A stretch of 64,000 nt of DNA. It comes from Sanguinoderma infundibulare. Taxonomy: Eukaryota; Basidiomycota; Agaricomycetes; Polyporales; Polyporaceae. Below the pieces are notes generated by a model. That model saw nothing but the letters and a program-made list of their open reading frames with translations, was not told where the DNA came from and did no database searches. A program made the position numbers and the translations under genes. This document shows, piece by piece, positions 1 to 10,080 of this stretch (the first letter of the stretch is position 1; each line of letters starts with the position of its first letter). The DNA lies in NCBI GenBank assembly GCA_032821775.1, contig JAVLRN010000006.1, forward strand, positions 2,666,001 through 2,730,000, in the 5' to 3' direction.

Positions 1-1788
1 GAGTGGCAGTTTGGTCTTATAATAGCGAAAATCAGCAAAATCACCCATAGAATGGGTGAAGTGCATTGATGCTCCTGAGTCGAGCATCCACATACTTTCG
101 TCACAGTTGACAATTGATTTCGCTTTCCCCTTACACTTCGCGCACGCTGCATACATAGAGCGGTGAATACATGTATTATCTTCTGTAGCCACTTGTAATA
201 CAGGTGTAGCTACAGGTATGCGCGATACATCTACACGATGAGAGGATCTTGCGACACTAGTCACTGCCAATTGAGGTGTGCAGTCAGCATACAACTCATA
301 ATGTAGTGGGGAAGGGACTGACCATTGGCAATTGAAGAACTCCTCGACGTCGTTGTCCTGCTCATCTTCACTGCTGAGCCCGAGGGACACGGTGTCCTCC
401 ATGTTGACGTCCTCGATGACCGCGCCTATGCGCTCCCTGAGGTGCGGCCTGATGCGCTCCTTGAGGGTGCGCTGGCGGCACTTGGGCTTGCGGTCCTCGT
501 GGTCCAAGTCCTCGCCGCTGTCCACCTCGACAATCCGCGCGCTGCTGGGGCCCACGAGGGGTGTTGGGCTGCACGATACATCTGGGCTGGTGGTGCAGGA
601 GTCCTCGCTGGGCGTCGTGAAAAATTCCGGTGATGAGCGCATTGAGTGCGGCTCTGTCACCGGCGTCAGGACGGGGTTCTTGAATGCGTCCTCGTTGACG
701 CGGCTGTACTGGCCGCTGGCCATGACGAGCACCTCGAGCGTCTTGATGCGCTCGACGGTCAGCTCCACGCCTAACTGCATCGCGAGGGCGAACGCACGTG
801 TGAGCGCAGGGTACTGGTGGTTGGGGCCAGTCTCCACGCAGACGGGCTTGCACAGGAGCGCACGCGGGTCCTCCAAGTGTGGCAGCGTGCCCTTGGTGAT
901 GGTAGGGAGTTCAGTGACGTGCGCGATATGGGCATGCTGGTGCACACCTTGGTGCTGCTGGAAATGGCCGCATCCTCCGCGCCTGCCACGATGGCCTTGG
1001 CCTTGCTGCTGCTGCCCCTGAGGGCGCTGCTGCTGGTGCTGCTGCCCATGAGGGCGCTGCTGATGCTGCTGCTGCCCTTGCAGGCGCTGCTGCTGCTGGC
1101 GGAAAGTGGGGTCTTGCGGCTTGCGCTTGACCGCACTGATCTTGTTCGCGCTGTCATGCGGCTTCTGCTGGTGGCGCCCCTGGCGCTGCTCCCAGTGCAT
1201 GATGATGCGGTTGCACACCTCGTCGAAGGTTACTTGGCGCACGGCAGGGTTCGCCGCTGTGCCAGTGATCCCCGAGATGTAGACCTGGATGACGGGGTCC
1301 ATCGCCGGTGGGAGCTTCGAGAGGAGGATCATCCCCTTGATGTGCTCGGCGACGGTGAACTGGTTGGTCTCGAGGGTCTGGAAGTGCGCGCGGAGCTTGT
1401 CCATCGCGGGGATAGGGTTGCCGTCAGCAGGGATGGTGATGCCCATGGCAGCACGGAAGTCCTGGTAGACGACCGGGATGCCAGGCTTCCCGTAGGTGTC
1501 CTTGAGATGGTCCCACACCGCCTTGGCAGTGGTGAGGGAATCGATCGCGGTCCCGATGCTTTTGTCAAGACAGAGATGCATGTCACCACGAGCGGCAGCA
1601 TCGTCCTCGGTCCAGGTGTCGACCTTGTCCTGGTTCGACCCATCAGGGAGCAGGGTCGGCAGGGTCTTTGTCATGGGGAGAGTCCAACGACGGTTAGACT
1701 GAAGGTAGGCCTGCATAAGCGGTGCCCACTCAAGGTAGTTGGGGCCGGTGAGGACCGGGACGAGGGAGGTGAGCTTGTTCGACGACAT
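1..1788 (-). CDS. Ty1/copia retrotransposon gag-pol, 5' part (gag and start of protease)
   Basis: Reading leftward from the ATG at 1788, one frame stays open to the window edge (about 596 codons). The N-terminal ~230 residues look like the UBN2/Gag domain of fungal copia elements. A glutamine-rich stretch at 950-1110 follows, built from imperfect repeats (QQQ...RPQGQQ type), where a CCHC zinc knuckle would normally sit; I see no clear knuckle. Near 60-95 the frame reads MWMLDSGASMHFT, the copia aspartic protease active site (DSGAS). Integrase, reverse transcriptase and RNase H must lie left of the window. The upstream primer site and LTR fit the same strand. No stop is seen in the part that is visible, so the element may be autonomous, but that cannot be judged from here. 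Gag forms the cytoplasmic particle; protease matures it. Confidence 0.9.
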   Translation of the reverse strand, partial: MSSNKLTSLVPVLTGPNYLEWAPLMQAYLQSNRRWTLPMTKTLPTLLPDGSNQDKVDTWTEDDAAARGDMHLCLDKSIGTAIDSLTTAKAVWDHLKDTYGKPGIPVVYQDFRAAMGITIPADGNPIPAMDKLRAHFQTLETNQFTVAEHIKGMILLSKLPPAMDPVIQVYISGITGTAANPAVRQVTFDEVCNRIIMHWEQRQGRHQQKPHDSANKISAVKRKPQDPTFRQQQQRLQGQQQHQQRPHGQQHQQQRPQGQQQQGQGHRGRRGGCGHFQQHQGVHQHAHIAHVTELPTITKGTLPHLEDPRALLCKPVCVETGPNHQYPALTRAFALAMQLGVELTVERIKTLEVLVMASGQYSRVNEDAFKNPVLTPVTEPHSMRSSPEFFTTPSEDSCTTSPDVSCSPTPLVGPSSARIVEVDSGEDLDHEDRKPKCRQRTLKERIRPHLRERIGAVIEDVNMEDTVSLGLSSEDEQDNDVEEFFNCQWSVPSPLHYELYADCTPQLAVTSVARSSHRVDVSRIPVATPVLQVATEDNTCIHRSMYAACAKCKGKAKSIVNCDESMWMLDSGASMHFTHSMGDFADFRYYKTKLPL

Positions 1789-2127
1789 AGCGATCGATGA
1801 GGAGATTGAAGTCTGGACAGAAGAGACTAGTCAGTCATCATTCTGAATGACGATCAAAGAGAAGAGAGGAATGCCGGAAGCATATACCGGCATAGGTTCC
1901 CCCTCTGTGGCATGGCAGGCAGCGATCAAGCTGATCGCGCCACATCCAAGCCACCATCATGAGTGGCCGGCAGCGTATGATCGCGCCTGATCCAACATGG
2001 ATAGTCTGCCATAACGGCGACAAGGGATAGATGATAAACATTATAAAAACAAGGGTTTGCCAGGTAAGCTGGTGAGGAGTGGAACGCAGCCAGCAATGAG
2101 CGGCGCAGTATCCACAATGTCGACCAG

Positions 2128-2138
2128 GGCTCATAACC
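2128..2138 (-). other. Primer-binding site (initiator-tRNA half molecule type)
   Basis: Directly inside the LTR, the minus strand reads GGTTATGAGCCC, complementary to the anticodon arm of initiator tRNA-Met. Priming from an internal half-tRNA is known for Drosophila copia and yeast Ty5. The leader between this site and the gag ATG (1789-2127) shows no other feature. Confidence 0.75.
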
Positions 2139-2499
2139 TGTTGAGCATAGTGGGGATACCACTATGGGGGACAACTACACGCAGTAGTCACGCATACTTA
2201 CCTGGCTAGAGAGGGAGAGAGGCTTGTAGAGACGAGTGAGGAGAAGAGCAGGAAGAGCTGTTGCTATTAGGGCCAATGGGGGCCGTATATATACTACATG
2301 GAAGACTGTATTAGTAAGAACTATACAGTACCAGAACGCACTGCCGATACACTGGTATGTAGACAGTGCATCACATGAAACGATCATGTGTGAGGCGGCT
2401 ATACAGCGCCTGTGCTGATAGATGAGATATCGGGCTGTGCCGATATCTGTGTACGCAGCTATGCCATGCAACGCTGTGCACGGCTATGCGCGTTCAACA
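2139..2499 (-). repeat. 5' LTR of the copia element (361 bp)
   Basis: On the minus strand it starts TGTTGAAC and ends CTCAACA, giving TG...CA termini inside a 6-bp inverted repeat (TGTTGA/TCAACA). A TATATATA-type box lies near 2285-2295 (minus strand), consistent with a promoter. The outer flank at 2500-2504 reads CAGAC on the plus strand, the presumed half of a 5-bp target duplication. The other LTR is outside the window, so the duplication cannot be confirmed. Confidence 0.85.
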
Positions 2500-2669
2500 C
2501 AGACGTTCTCGTCTGCGAGGATAGATCCGACAGCGACATACAGAGAGTTGTCTGAGTAGGACCCCACAGCGTGCGGTGGACAACCGATACGAGGGGAGTC
2601 GATTGGAATACCATGGAGGTGTCGACCAGGCATCCGATCCTGTGTGGGCGTTGTGGTCGGTGCGTGGGA
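2500..2669 (-). pseudogene. Truncated P450 first exon, target of the copia insertion
   Basis: The minus strand closely matches 36725-36870, the start region of the intact P450 at 36819; by eye it is above 90% identical. Both encode the N-terminal stretch SDNSLYVAVGSILA. In this copy the start codon of the intact gene is GTG (2575-2577) instead of ATG. The frame is cut after SILA, a few codons before the LTR. Similarity fades upstream of about 2670. This is therefore a dead duplicate in which the retroelement landed. Confidence 0.85.
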
Positions 2670-2945
2670 CCAGCTAAGTCCGAGAACAGCGCACCAACGA
2701 TCACCGTGGGAACCAAAGACAGTTGAACCACAATCCAACCTTCCGCTGGAACTCTGAGTATGCGGCCATATCCTCCGCCGCCGCTGCGAGTGCAAGTGGG
2801 CTCAGAACCAGATTGTAAGCGTCAGTTGACCGCGATCCAGATTCCTCAGCGCTGATTGTGACAAGGCCGCCCCCGGCGCCGCAGGAAGTTCAGGCCTTCT
2901 CGCCTTCTTTCCCCCACTGCTACCTCAACCCAACCTGCATCGGCA

Positions 2946-4807
2946 TGCTTCGCCTTGGGAGGGCGAGTGTCGTCTTCAGCCAACTCAACGTTCCTCGCTC
3001 TCCGCGATCCTTCTTTTCTTGCTTCCCGAGGTCTGCCTTCTCCACGGCCACAACACGTTCGCTGTCACGTCGCGCCTTGTCCACCGTGGCGGATTCCCAG
3101 GATAATCTCTTCGAGTACACTTCAGGGCGTTGGGTGTAAGTCTCGTGCGCATTTCTGGCGCATGCATCTCTGACCCGTCATCTGTATCGTGCAGCTACAA
3201 CGACGCTCTTCGCCTCAAAGAGCGCAAGGTCGCTTTCAACGTCGACGAGCTGCGTCGACTTGCAGCCGAGTCCGTAGATCAAAGTCTTGCGGATGTCGTC
3301 GACTTGACCAAGCTGGCAGAGGGCGGTTTCAACCGCACCTTCGTCGTCGCTCTGCGCGGCGGTCGGCAGGTGGTCGCCCGCGTTCCGTACCCCGGCGTGA
3401 CGGCCCCCAGCTACTACGCCGTCGCCAGCGAGGTGGCTACTATCGAGCACCTGCGGTCCTGCGGCATCCCTGCTCCCGAGATTTACGGGTATTCGGCCGA
3501 CTCGGACAACGCCGCTGGAGTCCCGTATATTCTCATGGAGTTTGTCCAAGGCTCCAAGCTCAGCGAAGTCTGGCCCAGCCTCAGCGACCAGGAAGTCATC
3601 TCCGTCATCAGCCAGCTCACTCGGCTCGAGTCGCAAATGATGTCGCTGCCATTCCTGGCCGGCGGCAGCCTTTACTTCACCAAAGATCTCGAGAAGGTCG
3701 CCCCAGGGCTGGGCGTACCGCTGGAGGACCCGCGGTTCTGCGTCGGCCCCGACACGAAGCTGGCGCTGTGGTATGGGAGAAGGGAAGGGCTCGACGTATA
3801 TCGTGGACCGTGTATGCCGCTTTCTGCCTCGTCTTGTTACGCTCTCGAACTAACTGAGAACCGTAGATCAAAGCGCCGAAGCAGCTCTCGCAGCAGCAGT
3901 CCACAAGGAGATCGCGTACCTCAAGCGTTTCGGACAGTCGCTCCTGCCGTTGCGGCGTGAGAGGAGGCCTGCTTACAAGTTCCAGCCACAGTCGCCGTCA
4001 TACCACGTCGAGCTCCTGGAGCGGTACCTCGGCATCACGTCGTCCCTCGTCCCCAAGGATCCCGCTCTGAGTCGTTTCTGCATCCGCCATTCAGACTTCC
4101 GCCCGAACAACATCTTTGTCTCCAGGTCGCCCGACTCCGGCTGCAAAGTTGTCAGCGTATTTGACTGGCAGCACACGTCCATCCTTCCCATGTTTCTCCT
4201 CGCCGGCATTCCCCAAAGCCTCCAGAACTACGCCGATAACGTCTCGCAGTCCATGACGCCGCCCTCTCTACCGGAGAACTTCAACGAGCTGGGCGACGCT
4301 AAGCGAGCCCACGAGGAATATCTCTACCGTCTTCGCCTCGTCCACTACCACTACGTCACCAGCACGAAGGAGTGCAACCAGCTCCACTACGACGCCTTCA
4401 CGGACCGCTCGTACTCGCTCCGTGGCCGTCTCTTCCTCCACGCTGGCGGCCCGTGGGAGGGCGAGAGTTACGGCCTGAAGACTGCGCTCATTGAAGCCGC
4501 GGAGAGGTGGGACGAGCTTACTGGCGGGGACGTGCCGTGTCCCCTCGTGTTCGACGCCGAGGACCTGCGCGAGACGGCGGAGTTGCAGAAGGACGTGAGG
4601 CAAGCGAGCAGGGGCTTCGAGATCATACAGTCCATGTGCGGCATCGGGGAAGACGGCTGGGTAGAGACTGGGGACTACGAGTTCGCCGTGGCTTCCCTGA
4701 AGGAGCGCAAGGTGCAGTGGTTGGAGTCAGCCGAGTCGGCGCAGGAGCGGTGGGAGATCATGACTCACTGGCCATGGGACGACATGGATGAAGAGGCGTA
4801 CATGTAA
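2946..4807 (+). CDS. APH-fold phosphotransferase, AIM9-like, probably mitochondrial
   Basis: Predicted exons are 2946-3135, 3195-3811 and 3867-4807. The N-terminus is rich in R/S/T/F without acids (RSFFSCFPRSAFSTATTR), as in a mitochondrial presequence. The body carries YTSGRWVYND, the glycine-rich loop KLAEGGFNRTF, the catalytic loop HSDFRPNNIF near 4087, and the metal-binding segment FDWQH near 4161. This order matches the fungal aminoglycoside-phosphotransferase/AIM9 family. The family has a kinase-like fold; the natural substrate is unknown and antibiotic resistance should not be assumed. A conserved C-terminal helical part ends at a TAA. It looks intact and borders a decayed region downstream. 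Confidence 0.88.
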
Positions 4808-4894
4808 CTAACCGTGCTTGATACCCAGTCAAAACCCCGGCTGTTTCCAGTCAGTGAACGCTTCCCGTGGCGATGAGGAACCGTCCAGTTATGC

Positions 4895-5033
4895 GTCATG
4901 GACGATACGCCCACGGCGACCATGTTCGACCGCATCCTGGTCCTCATCGCCACGTCCTCCGCCACCGCTCGGCTAGAATGTGGTCGCGGAGATGCAGGCC
5001 GCGATGGACGAGGCGCCGCCGGCGTCGTAGGTC
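4895..5033 (+). pseudogene. Carnitine acyltransferase fragment
   Basis: One frame reads VMDDTPTATMFDRILVLIA, matching VMDGTPTATMCDRVLDLIA of the carnitine acetyltransferase gene at 33280-35595. A second piece, VAEMQAAMDEA, follows in another frame and matches the next block of that gene. Only about 50 codons survive, with an indel between the two blocks. It is an orphan fragment without start or catalytic surroundings. Confidence 0.7.
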
Positions 5034-5312
5034 TATTCCCGTCCGTTGACCGTTGACCGTAAGTACAGCATGCCGGCGATGAAGGGCATTCCGCGTGGTC
5101 TCGCCCGATGCGTGGACGCAGATCGGACGTACCCGGCCACCATCTCTTCACTTTCTGTTGCCTTTTCCGGCCGCACCGTGAACATTTTGCTGTGACCGCG
5201 CTGCTCCAAGAGTGGCAAGTATACCACCTGCACTCCTAGTACACACAGGCATAGAACACGGATATATTGTGCACTCGGTACGCCATGATGAACATCTAAC
5301 CAGGGGACGAAC

Positions 5313-6290
5313 CATCGTGCCAAACGTCCATGCTGTGAACGCGATTTTGACCAGCGCGGTGAGGATGAGGAGGAGCACATTCGCCCAAATCGCAGTAGGC
5401 TAGGAGACCGAATATTGTCAGCGTCATTCTTCTACCAGGAGCAGCGCGACTATACATACACCAGCCATGACAGTCGGTCGTCGTCGGATCGCACTCCTGG
5501 AAGAGATTCACGAAGAGCTCGGAGGACTGCACGCGGAGGAACACGACCATGTACTGACGGCGGCGGTGATGGCGGTGAAGCCAACGACCTCCACGTGCAG
5601 CTGGCTGTGTCTTCTGTACACTACTGCCGCAGCGTTGAACTCGATGAGAAGCGATCCGAGGAGACCCCGCCATCCATGACGTTGGTGGATGAACGTAAGG
5701 AAACCACTGTTACTTACTCCGATGACAGAGAGGAATACCCATGGAATCTGCGCGAGGTGATTGTTAGATCGAAGCATCGAGTAAAGCGACTCGAGGCTGA
5801 CCAGTTCAAATTCTCGCCACGTCGTCCCAGATTCCGACGCTTGGAACAGAACCAGCTTCGACGTCCCGAACAGGTCGATGTACTGCAACGACACCGCGGC
5901 GATAACGGACGTCCCGAACCCTCGCCACATGACATCACTGTCGTTCGAAAACGTGTTCAGCTCTTCGAGGCCGAACAACACCCCACCGAGTGGGCTACCG
6001 AATGCAACCGACACTCCGGCGGCAGCCGCAGCGGCGAGCAGCTTGCGCTTCCGGGCTGTACAGGTCATAAGTATGCGTCGAAATTGGAGAATAGGGTGAC
6101 ACCGTTACCTTCGTTCTATCTGTACTGCCTGAATGCGCGGGAGAGCAAGAAGACCAGGCAACACGCTACGTGGACAAGCGGCCCTTCCTTTCCCAGTGAA
6201 AGTCCGGATGCGACTGACCGACGGCCTTGATGAGTAAAACCCAGGGCCCGAGGAACTGGTCGAGAACGTAGCCGCTGAGAATCTGTCGGA
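5313..6290 (-). pseudogene. CLC chloride channel remnant
   Basis: The minus strand carries consecutive exons of a CLC voltage-gated chloride channel/transporter. From 6290 it reads [20 protein letters not shown], then [16 protein letters not shown] in another frame, then the CLC signature GSPLGGVLFGLEEL, a helix block ending FGTSKLVLFQ, the loop SSELFVNLFQECDPTT, and ALVKIAFTAWTFGTMV. Breaks: a frameshift between LIKAVG and SLASGLS-type sequence, a TAG where the family has a lysine/threonine after QYR, and loss of both the N-terminus and everything after FGTMV, including the CBS domains. Intron-like gaps are preserved, so it arose by DNA duplication, not retroposition. Confidence 0.85.
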
Positions 6291-6605
6291 CGGTCAATAA
6301 GATAAGAGTCGAGCGAAGGTTCACCGCTGCGACTGATCTTTCGTCTTCAAAGTGGTCACCCTAATAAATAAGTCGCACATGAGCGTTTTCAATAAAAGCC
6401 GAGATCAGGGGAAAGTACGCACTTCCAAGCGATGGACAACTAGTCCACCAACGGCAGTTCAGAATTTGGTGGCGTGAAGCAGAGTATAAACGTCACGTTT
6501 TCTCCGAGGTCCTTGCTAAAGACACCGAACAGAATATCGTGGTAAAGGAGTCGTGCGTGTACGTAGCTACCTTTTAAAAGTGAGCGACTTGGTGATCGCA
6601 GCCAT
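6291..6605 (-). pseudogene. Paralogue D: 5' fragment of the uncharacterised family (see 48159-49362)
   Basis: From the ATG at 6605 the minus strand encodes MAAITKSLTFK, then an intron-like gap, then KDLGENVTFILCFTPPN and a block matching PLVDQLSIAW of paralogue C. In this copy Q is a TAG stop (6440-6442). The next small exon (GGTGACCACTTTGAAG at about 6315) also aligns with C. Similarity ends abruptly near 6290, where CLC sequence begins. It is a non-functional fragment joined to another gene fragment. Confidence 0.8.
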
Positions 6606-7109
6606 GGCGAGTTTCAGAATGGCTAGTCGATGGGGAGCTTCAGATGAAAACAGTCCGTATCCTCGTCACTTCTTCTTCTTTGAGTACTTATATCCGTTCG
6701 TGTATAGTCTGCAACAGGTTCCGCTCAGCTAACGGTGAACCCGGGGGATGACTCGTTCGGTGCTCGTCCGATCCAGTCCCCATAGGATGACATTGTACCT
6801 TTGTCACAGTAAGTTCTGTCCTCATCACAAGGTCCCAGCTCCGGATATGGGCATTGCTGAGAGTGTCGGGCAAGCTGGAACGTTCATGGCGCAGTGGGTG
6901 AAAGCGATGCAAATGCACCGAAAAGTGCCCGAAATAGACGTCTATTAGGGCGTCTAACATGTCCCGCATCTTCCAACCTGCCACCATCTTGCTGGGTCCT
7001 TGAAGGGGGCCGGCTTTCGTTTGGTGGTCAATTCGCTCGATATACGCCATAGTCTCGAATCACACTTTGTTCTGCTGTCCTTCATCCGACAATGCTGGGA
7101 GACCAAGTC
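6606..7109. other. No recognisable gene
   Basis: Only short, unrelated open frames occur on both strands. I recognise no gene, tRNA or repeat terminus. It separates paralogue D from duplicated block A. Confidence 0.5.
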
Positions 7110-9390
7110 GTGCCTGCCCGACCTGTGGCGTTTCGAACGGTCTGAATGACCCTGTCAGGGCGATAGCTCTCTTGCCTCCTCCGAGAGTCTTCGCGACAGA
7201 TGGCATTCACTGCCATGAAGGTATGTATTCTTGCATTGTTCCTCGTTCCTTCTCCTCGTTCTGACAAGGCCAGAGTAGGTGCGCAGGTGAGTGTCCGTGA
7301 TCGCTGTTGTCGTCCAGTTGTCTTCGCGCTGAATGAGGACCGCAAGACACACCTCCGGACATTCATCCTACGACGCACTGTTTTGACAGCGACTTATATG
7401 TAACGCCTACATGTCTGAGTACGGCATCAACAAGTGTCTGGCGATCGAGACCGGCATGCCGAGTCCTGTCCGGAAGGCACTTGTCCGGAAGATGTGTTCC
7501 TGGCCTTCGATGTTAGGGCGCGAATGAGTCCCAGACGACCGTTGTAGTAGGCATTCGTGCATTTACGCGCCTCTGAAAGCAATATAAGAAGACGTAATGG
7601 AGACATACCGGCGGTTCACCCTGACCCAACCCATTCGCGATGAGCAGGGTCCGAAACCTCACGTTCAAAAGGTGCGTTCTGAATTTTCGGTTTGCGGATT
7701 TCTCGCTTACTCGTTCTTCTTTAGTGATGACCTTGACGAGAGCGTCACTTTACCTCTATGCTTCAAGCCACCTAGCCCGAGCAGGTGCGGTTTGCCTCTG
7801 ATATTCGACGAGTAATGTCTGAGAAAACTTTCCTTATCAATCCCGCATGTTGTGTCGCAAAAATCGATCCTGAGGAATTGCATGTGGAAGCTCGAGAGTA
7901 CGTTCCGGTCGAGGTACGTGCCGTGCTCAATACGGCCATGACCTAAGATGCCCACAAGCACGCATCACAGCCCGGAGAATCGACCATCTTACAACTCGAC
8001 GAATCCGTTCATCTCCCGTCCATTATTTTACGGTTAGCGTTTCCGCGTTATACGATTCCTCGATGATGCGCCAACGATCTCCATTTCCCCGTCCAGGACC
8101 TGAAAGCGTTACCGGGGGTGACTACTGTGCGCGCTGTTAACCAAACCAATCAACCGGTCTCTATCGGCTTTTGTATGTCGCTTCCCAATACTTGTATGTC
8201 TTGGATGGCTTCTCACCCCCGTTCTCCTGTAGGATTCATCAATGAGCAAGACACTTGCAATGAGGAGATGATACTGACAACGCTGTTCCCAGACGTTCGG
8301 TACGGTTTTCACTCCGTTCGGCTGCCGCCAGCATCAATCACGCCTATGAGTTCTCTAGCCCGGGTCTTCCAGTGACTGGTGAACTTGTGCCTATTTTCAG
8401 TGCATACATTCTCCACGGAGACTACAGAGAGGGCCAGATAGTTCCGGCGGATACGGAGGACGTCTCTCCGATATGAACTGTGAATCTCTTCGCTCTGGCG
8501 GAGAACACAACAATCGCTGTAAGGAAGGATTACGATGGACCCTGCACGGCGGTACAAGTCGAGGAGAAAGATTCGGCCGAATGCAAACCAGCATACACGA
8601 CTATACGGGTGCGCCGCACTCACGAGCGTGGCCTCTCGCGGCTGAAGTCGATTGATGCCGGCGTCCTAGGCGGAAAGGTGTGTGGAAACGATTGCGATTA
8701 ATCTGAATGTTTACCGCTACCCCACCGCGGATGAGGTACAGCGCGACCTTGGCTTTCCCCAGTTCGGCGGCGGTCGTCGGCTCCCTGAAGGCAGTCGCAG
8801 ACCAGCTGCTCAAGAAAGGCTACTCGGTCAAGTTCACTACCAAAGTATGCCATCCAACTTCCTCACGCCGCGAACGCCAACACCGACAGCGAGCCATTTC
8901 CAGGCCCGCAACACCAGTGCGCGAATCAGCCTCGAGCTTCCTCTCGGCACGAGCTGCTGTCAGGCCGAGCAGGCCATCCTGGACGTCATGAACGTCCAAA
9001 CGTTCCCCGGGCGTGCTACCGGCATCGAGCGAGTGGGCGAGATGAGCGTGTACCTCGCAGGGAGCTTTGGGTACTGGTCGGTCATCAGCCCCGCGTCGCC
9101 CGAATGGTGCCGCGATGGCAAGGTACGTCGAAGTCGGAATTCCGCGAGATGCGGCTTGAAGGCAGCCCTACATTGATCATCGGATATGCAGACACCGGTT
9201 CGCGCGAGGCAAGGAGGGAGAACGATGTCTTCCGCGACATCGTGGAGAACGTTAACGTTTTTCATCGCGGTGAGGAGGGATTCTGGAACATCAAGTATCT
9301 TGTGATTGGTCGTACAGTGCAAGCTAGGAGTAAAGTACCGCTCAGGCTAGGCGGCCAACCTTCGTGGAACCACCGACAGCACCGATTTAA
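7110..9390 (+). repeat. Segmental duplication, block A (inverted partner at 45175-47645)
   Basis: The plus strand here and the minus strand at 47645-45175 are similar throughout. Identical stretches occur at matched positions, for example around CTTCGCGACAGATGGCATTC, ACCTCACGTTCAAAAGGTGC and the segment ending CCGAATGG. Block A lacks about 190 bp present in B (around 7790). Both copies lie next to a tRNA-Pro sequence (intact at 9513, truncated at 45027). Introns are shared, so the duplication was of genomic DNA. Confidence 0.88.
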
Positions 9391-9415
9391 TTGTATCCTG
9401 TATGCCGTCACTTAG
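7640..9415 (+). pseudogene. Paralogue A of the uncharacterised family, probably inactive
   Basis: It starts MSRVRNLTFK (7640), followed by a 5' splice site and an exon DDLDESVTLPLCFKPP. The next ~190 bp, which hold the exon encoding NVTW in B and C, are deleted. The splice acceptor used in B before the FCVAEID exon is changed here (CAG to CAA). Later exons persist: TTVRAVNQTNQPVSIGF, an exon with NTTIAVRKDYDG (from 8489), then a C-terminal extension (LKAVADQLLKKGYSVKFTTK; ERVGEMSVYLAGSFGYWSV) absent from C. The function is unknown. The deletion and lost splice site argue for a pseudogene, although alternative splicing cannot be excluded. Confidence 0.65.
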
Positions 9416-9512
9416 TCCTGTATGTTGTGAGGATAGTTGCTGCCATACATGAAGAGATTTACAAGACTTCACCCTGAAATCATAAATTTGCGGAGTGCCG
9501 AAACTATCAAGT

Positions 9513-9603
9513 GGCCTGGTGGTCTAGTAGTATGATTCCTTCTTAGGGCCGTTACAGTCTCACCGTCTGGAGGAGGTCCCGGGTTCAATTCCCGGCCAGG
9601 CCC
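9513..9603 (+). tRNA. tRNA-Pro (AGG) with intron
   Basis: The acceptor stem GGCCTGG pairs with CCAGGCC (discriminator C). The T arm is CCCGG-GTTCAATT-CCCGG. The anticodon stem CCTTC/GGAGG encloses loop TTAGGG..T, so the anticodon is AGG. A ~19-nt intron sits after position 37. A T-rich terminator for RNA polymerase III (CCTTTTTTAT) follows at about 9619. Confidence 0.92.
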
Positions 9604-10080
9604 TCTCGCGAAATTCGTCCTTTTTTATTTCATTGTCAAAGGACCCAGGCAAGTACTTTTAAGTTATAGCCAATAGTATGCTCAGTGGAAAAGACCAGTG
9701 GTACTGATCGTGTACCCGGTACTGGATGTCCGCACAGGCTTGTCGGAGGCTTACCCTTCGCTACCCTCCATCTCTTCCCCGCCGAAACCATGTGCTTGCA
9801 ATATGCTTGCACACACACATCTACACGCCAGGAAGCTAGCGCTGATCATCGTCGCTGCGCACATCACTGTCAGACTGCGAACACTAATGCTATCATGTCG
9901 CCAACTAGTTATGTCTCAGTACCGCCTACCGACGAGGTACTGTACGCTGGATACAAAGCACAAAGCCCGCTGGCCTGCCGTTCCGTGAACTCTTTATCCC
10001 ATTCGCCGAAACCCTACCCGCTCTGCACGCACTTGCCTGCTCCTCCAACGTGGACATTTTGGCCTGCGCGCGGCCCCCAC
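9604..10080. other. Intergenic, upstream of the SDR gene
   Basis: Holds the tRNA terminator and presumably the SDR promoter. No clear TATA box was seen. A frame runs into the SDR from 9685, but it lacks family similarity upstream of 10081. Confidence 0.5.

Noticed and set aside
2946..4807. Aminoglycoside-resistance gene
   Set aside because: The fold is shared, but this is the AIM9-type eukaryotic family with a mitochondrial leader.
9685..10080. N-terminal extension of the SDR
   Set aside because: In frame, but without family similarity; the start at 10081 fits the usual SDR N-terminus.
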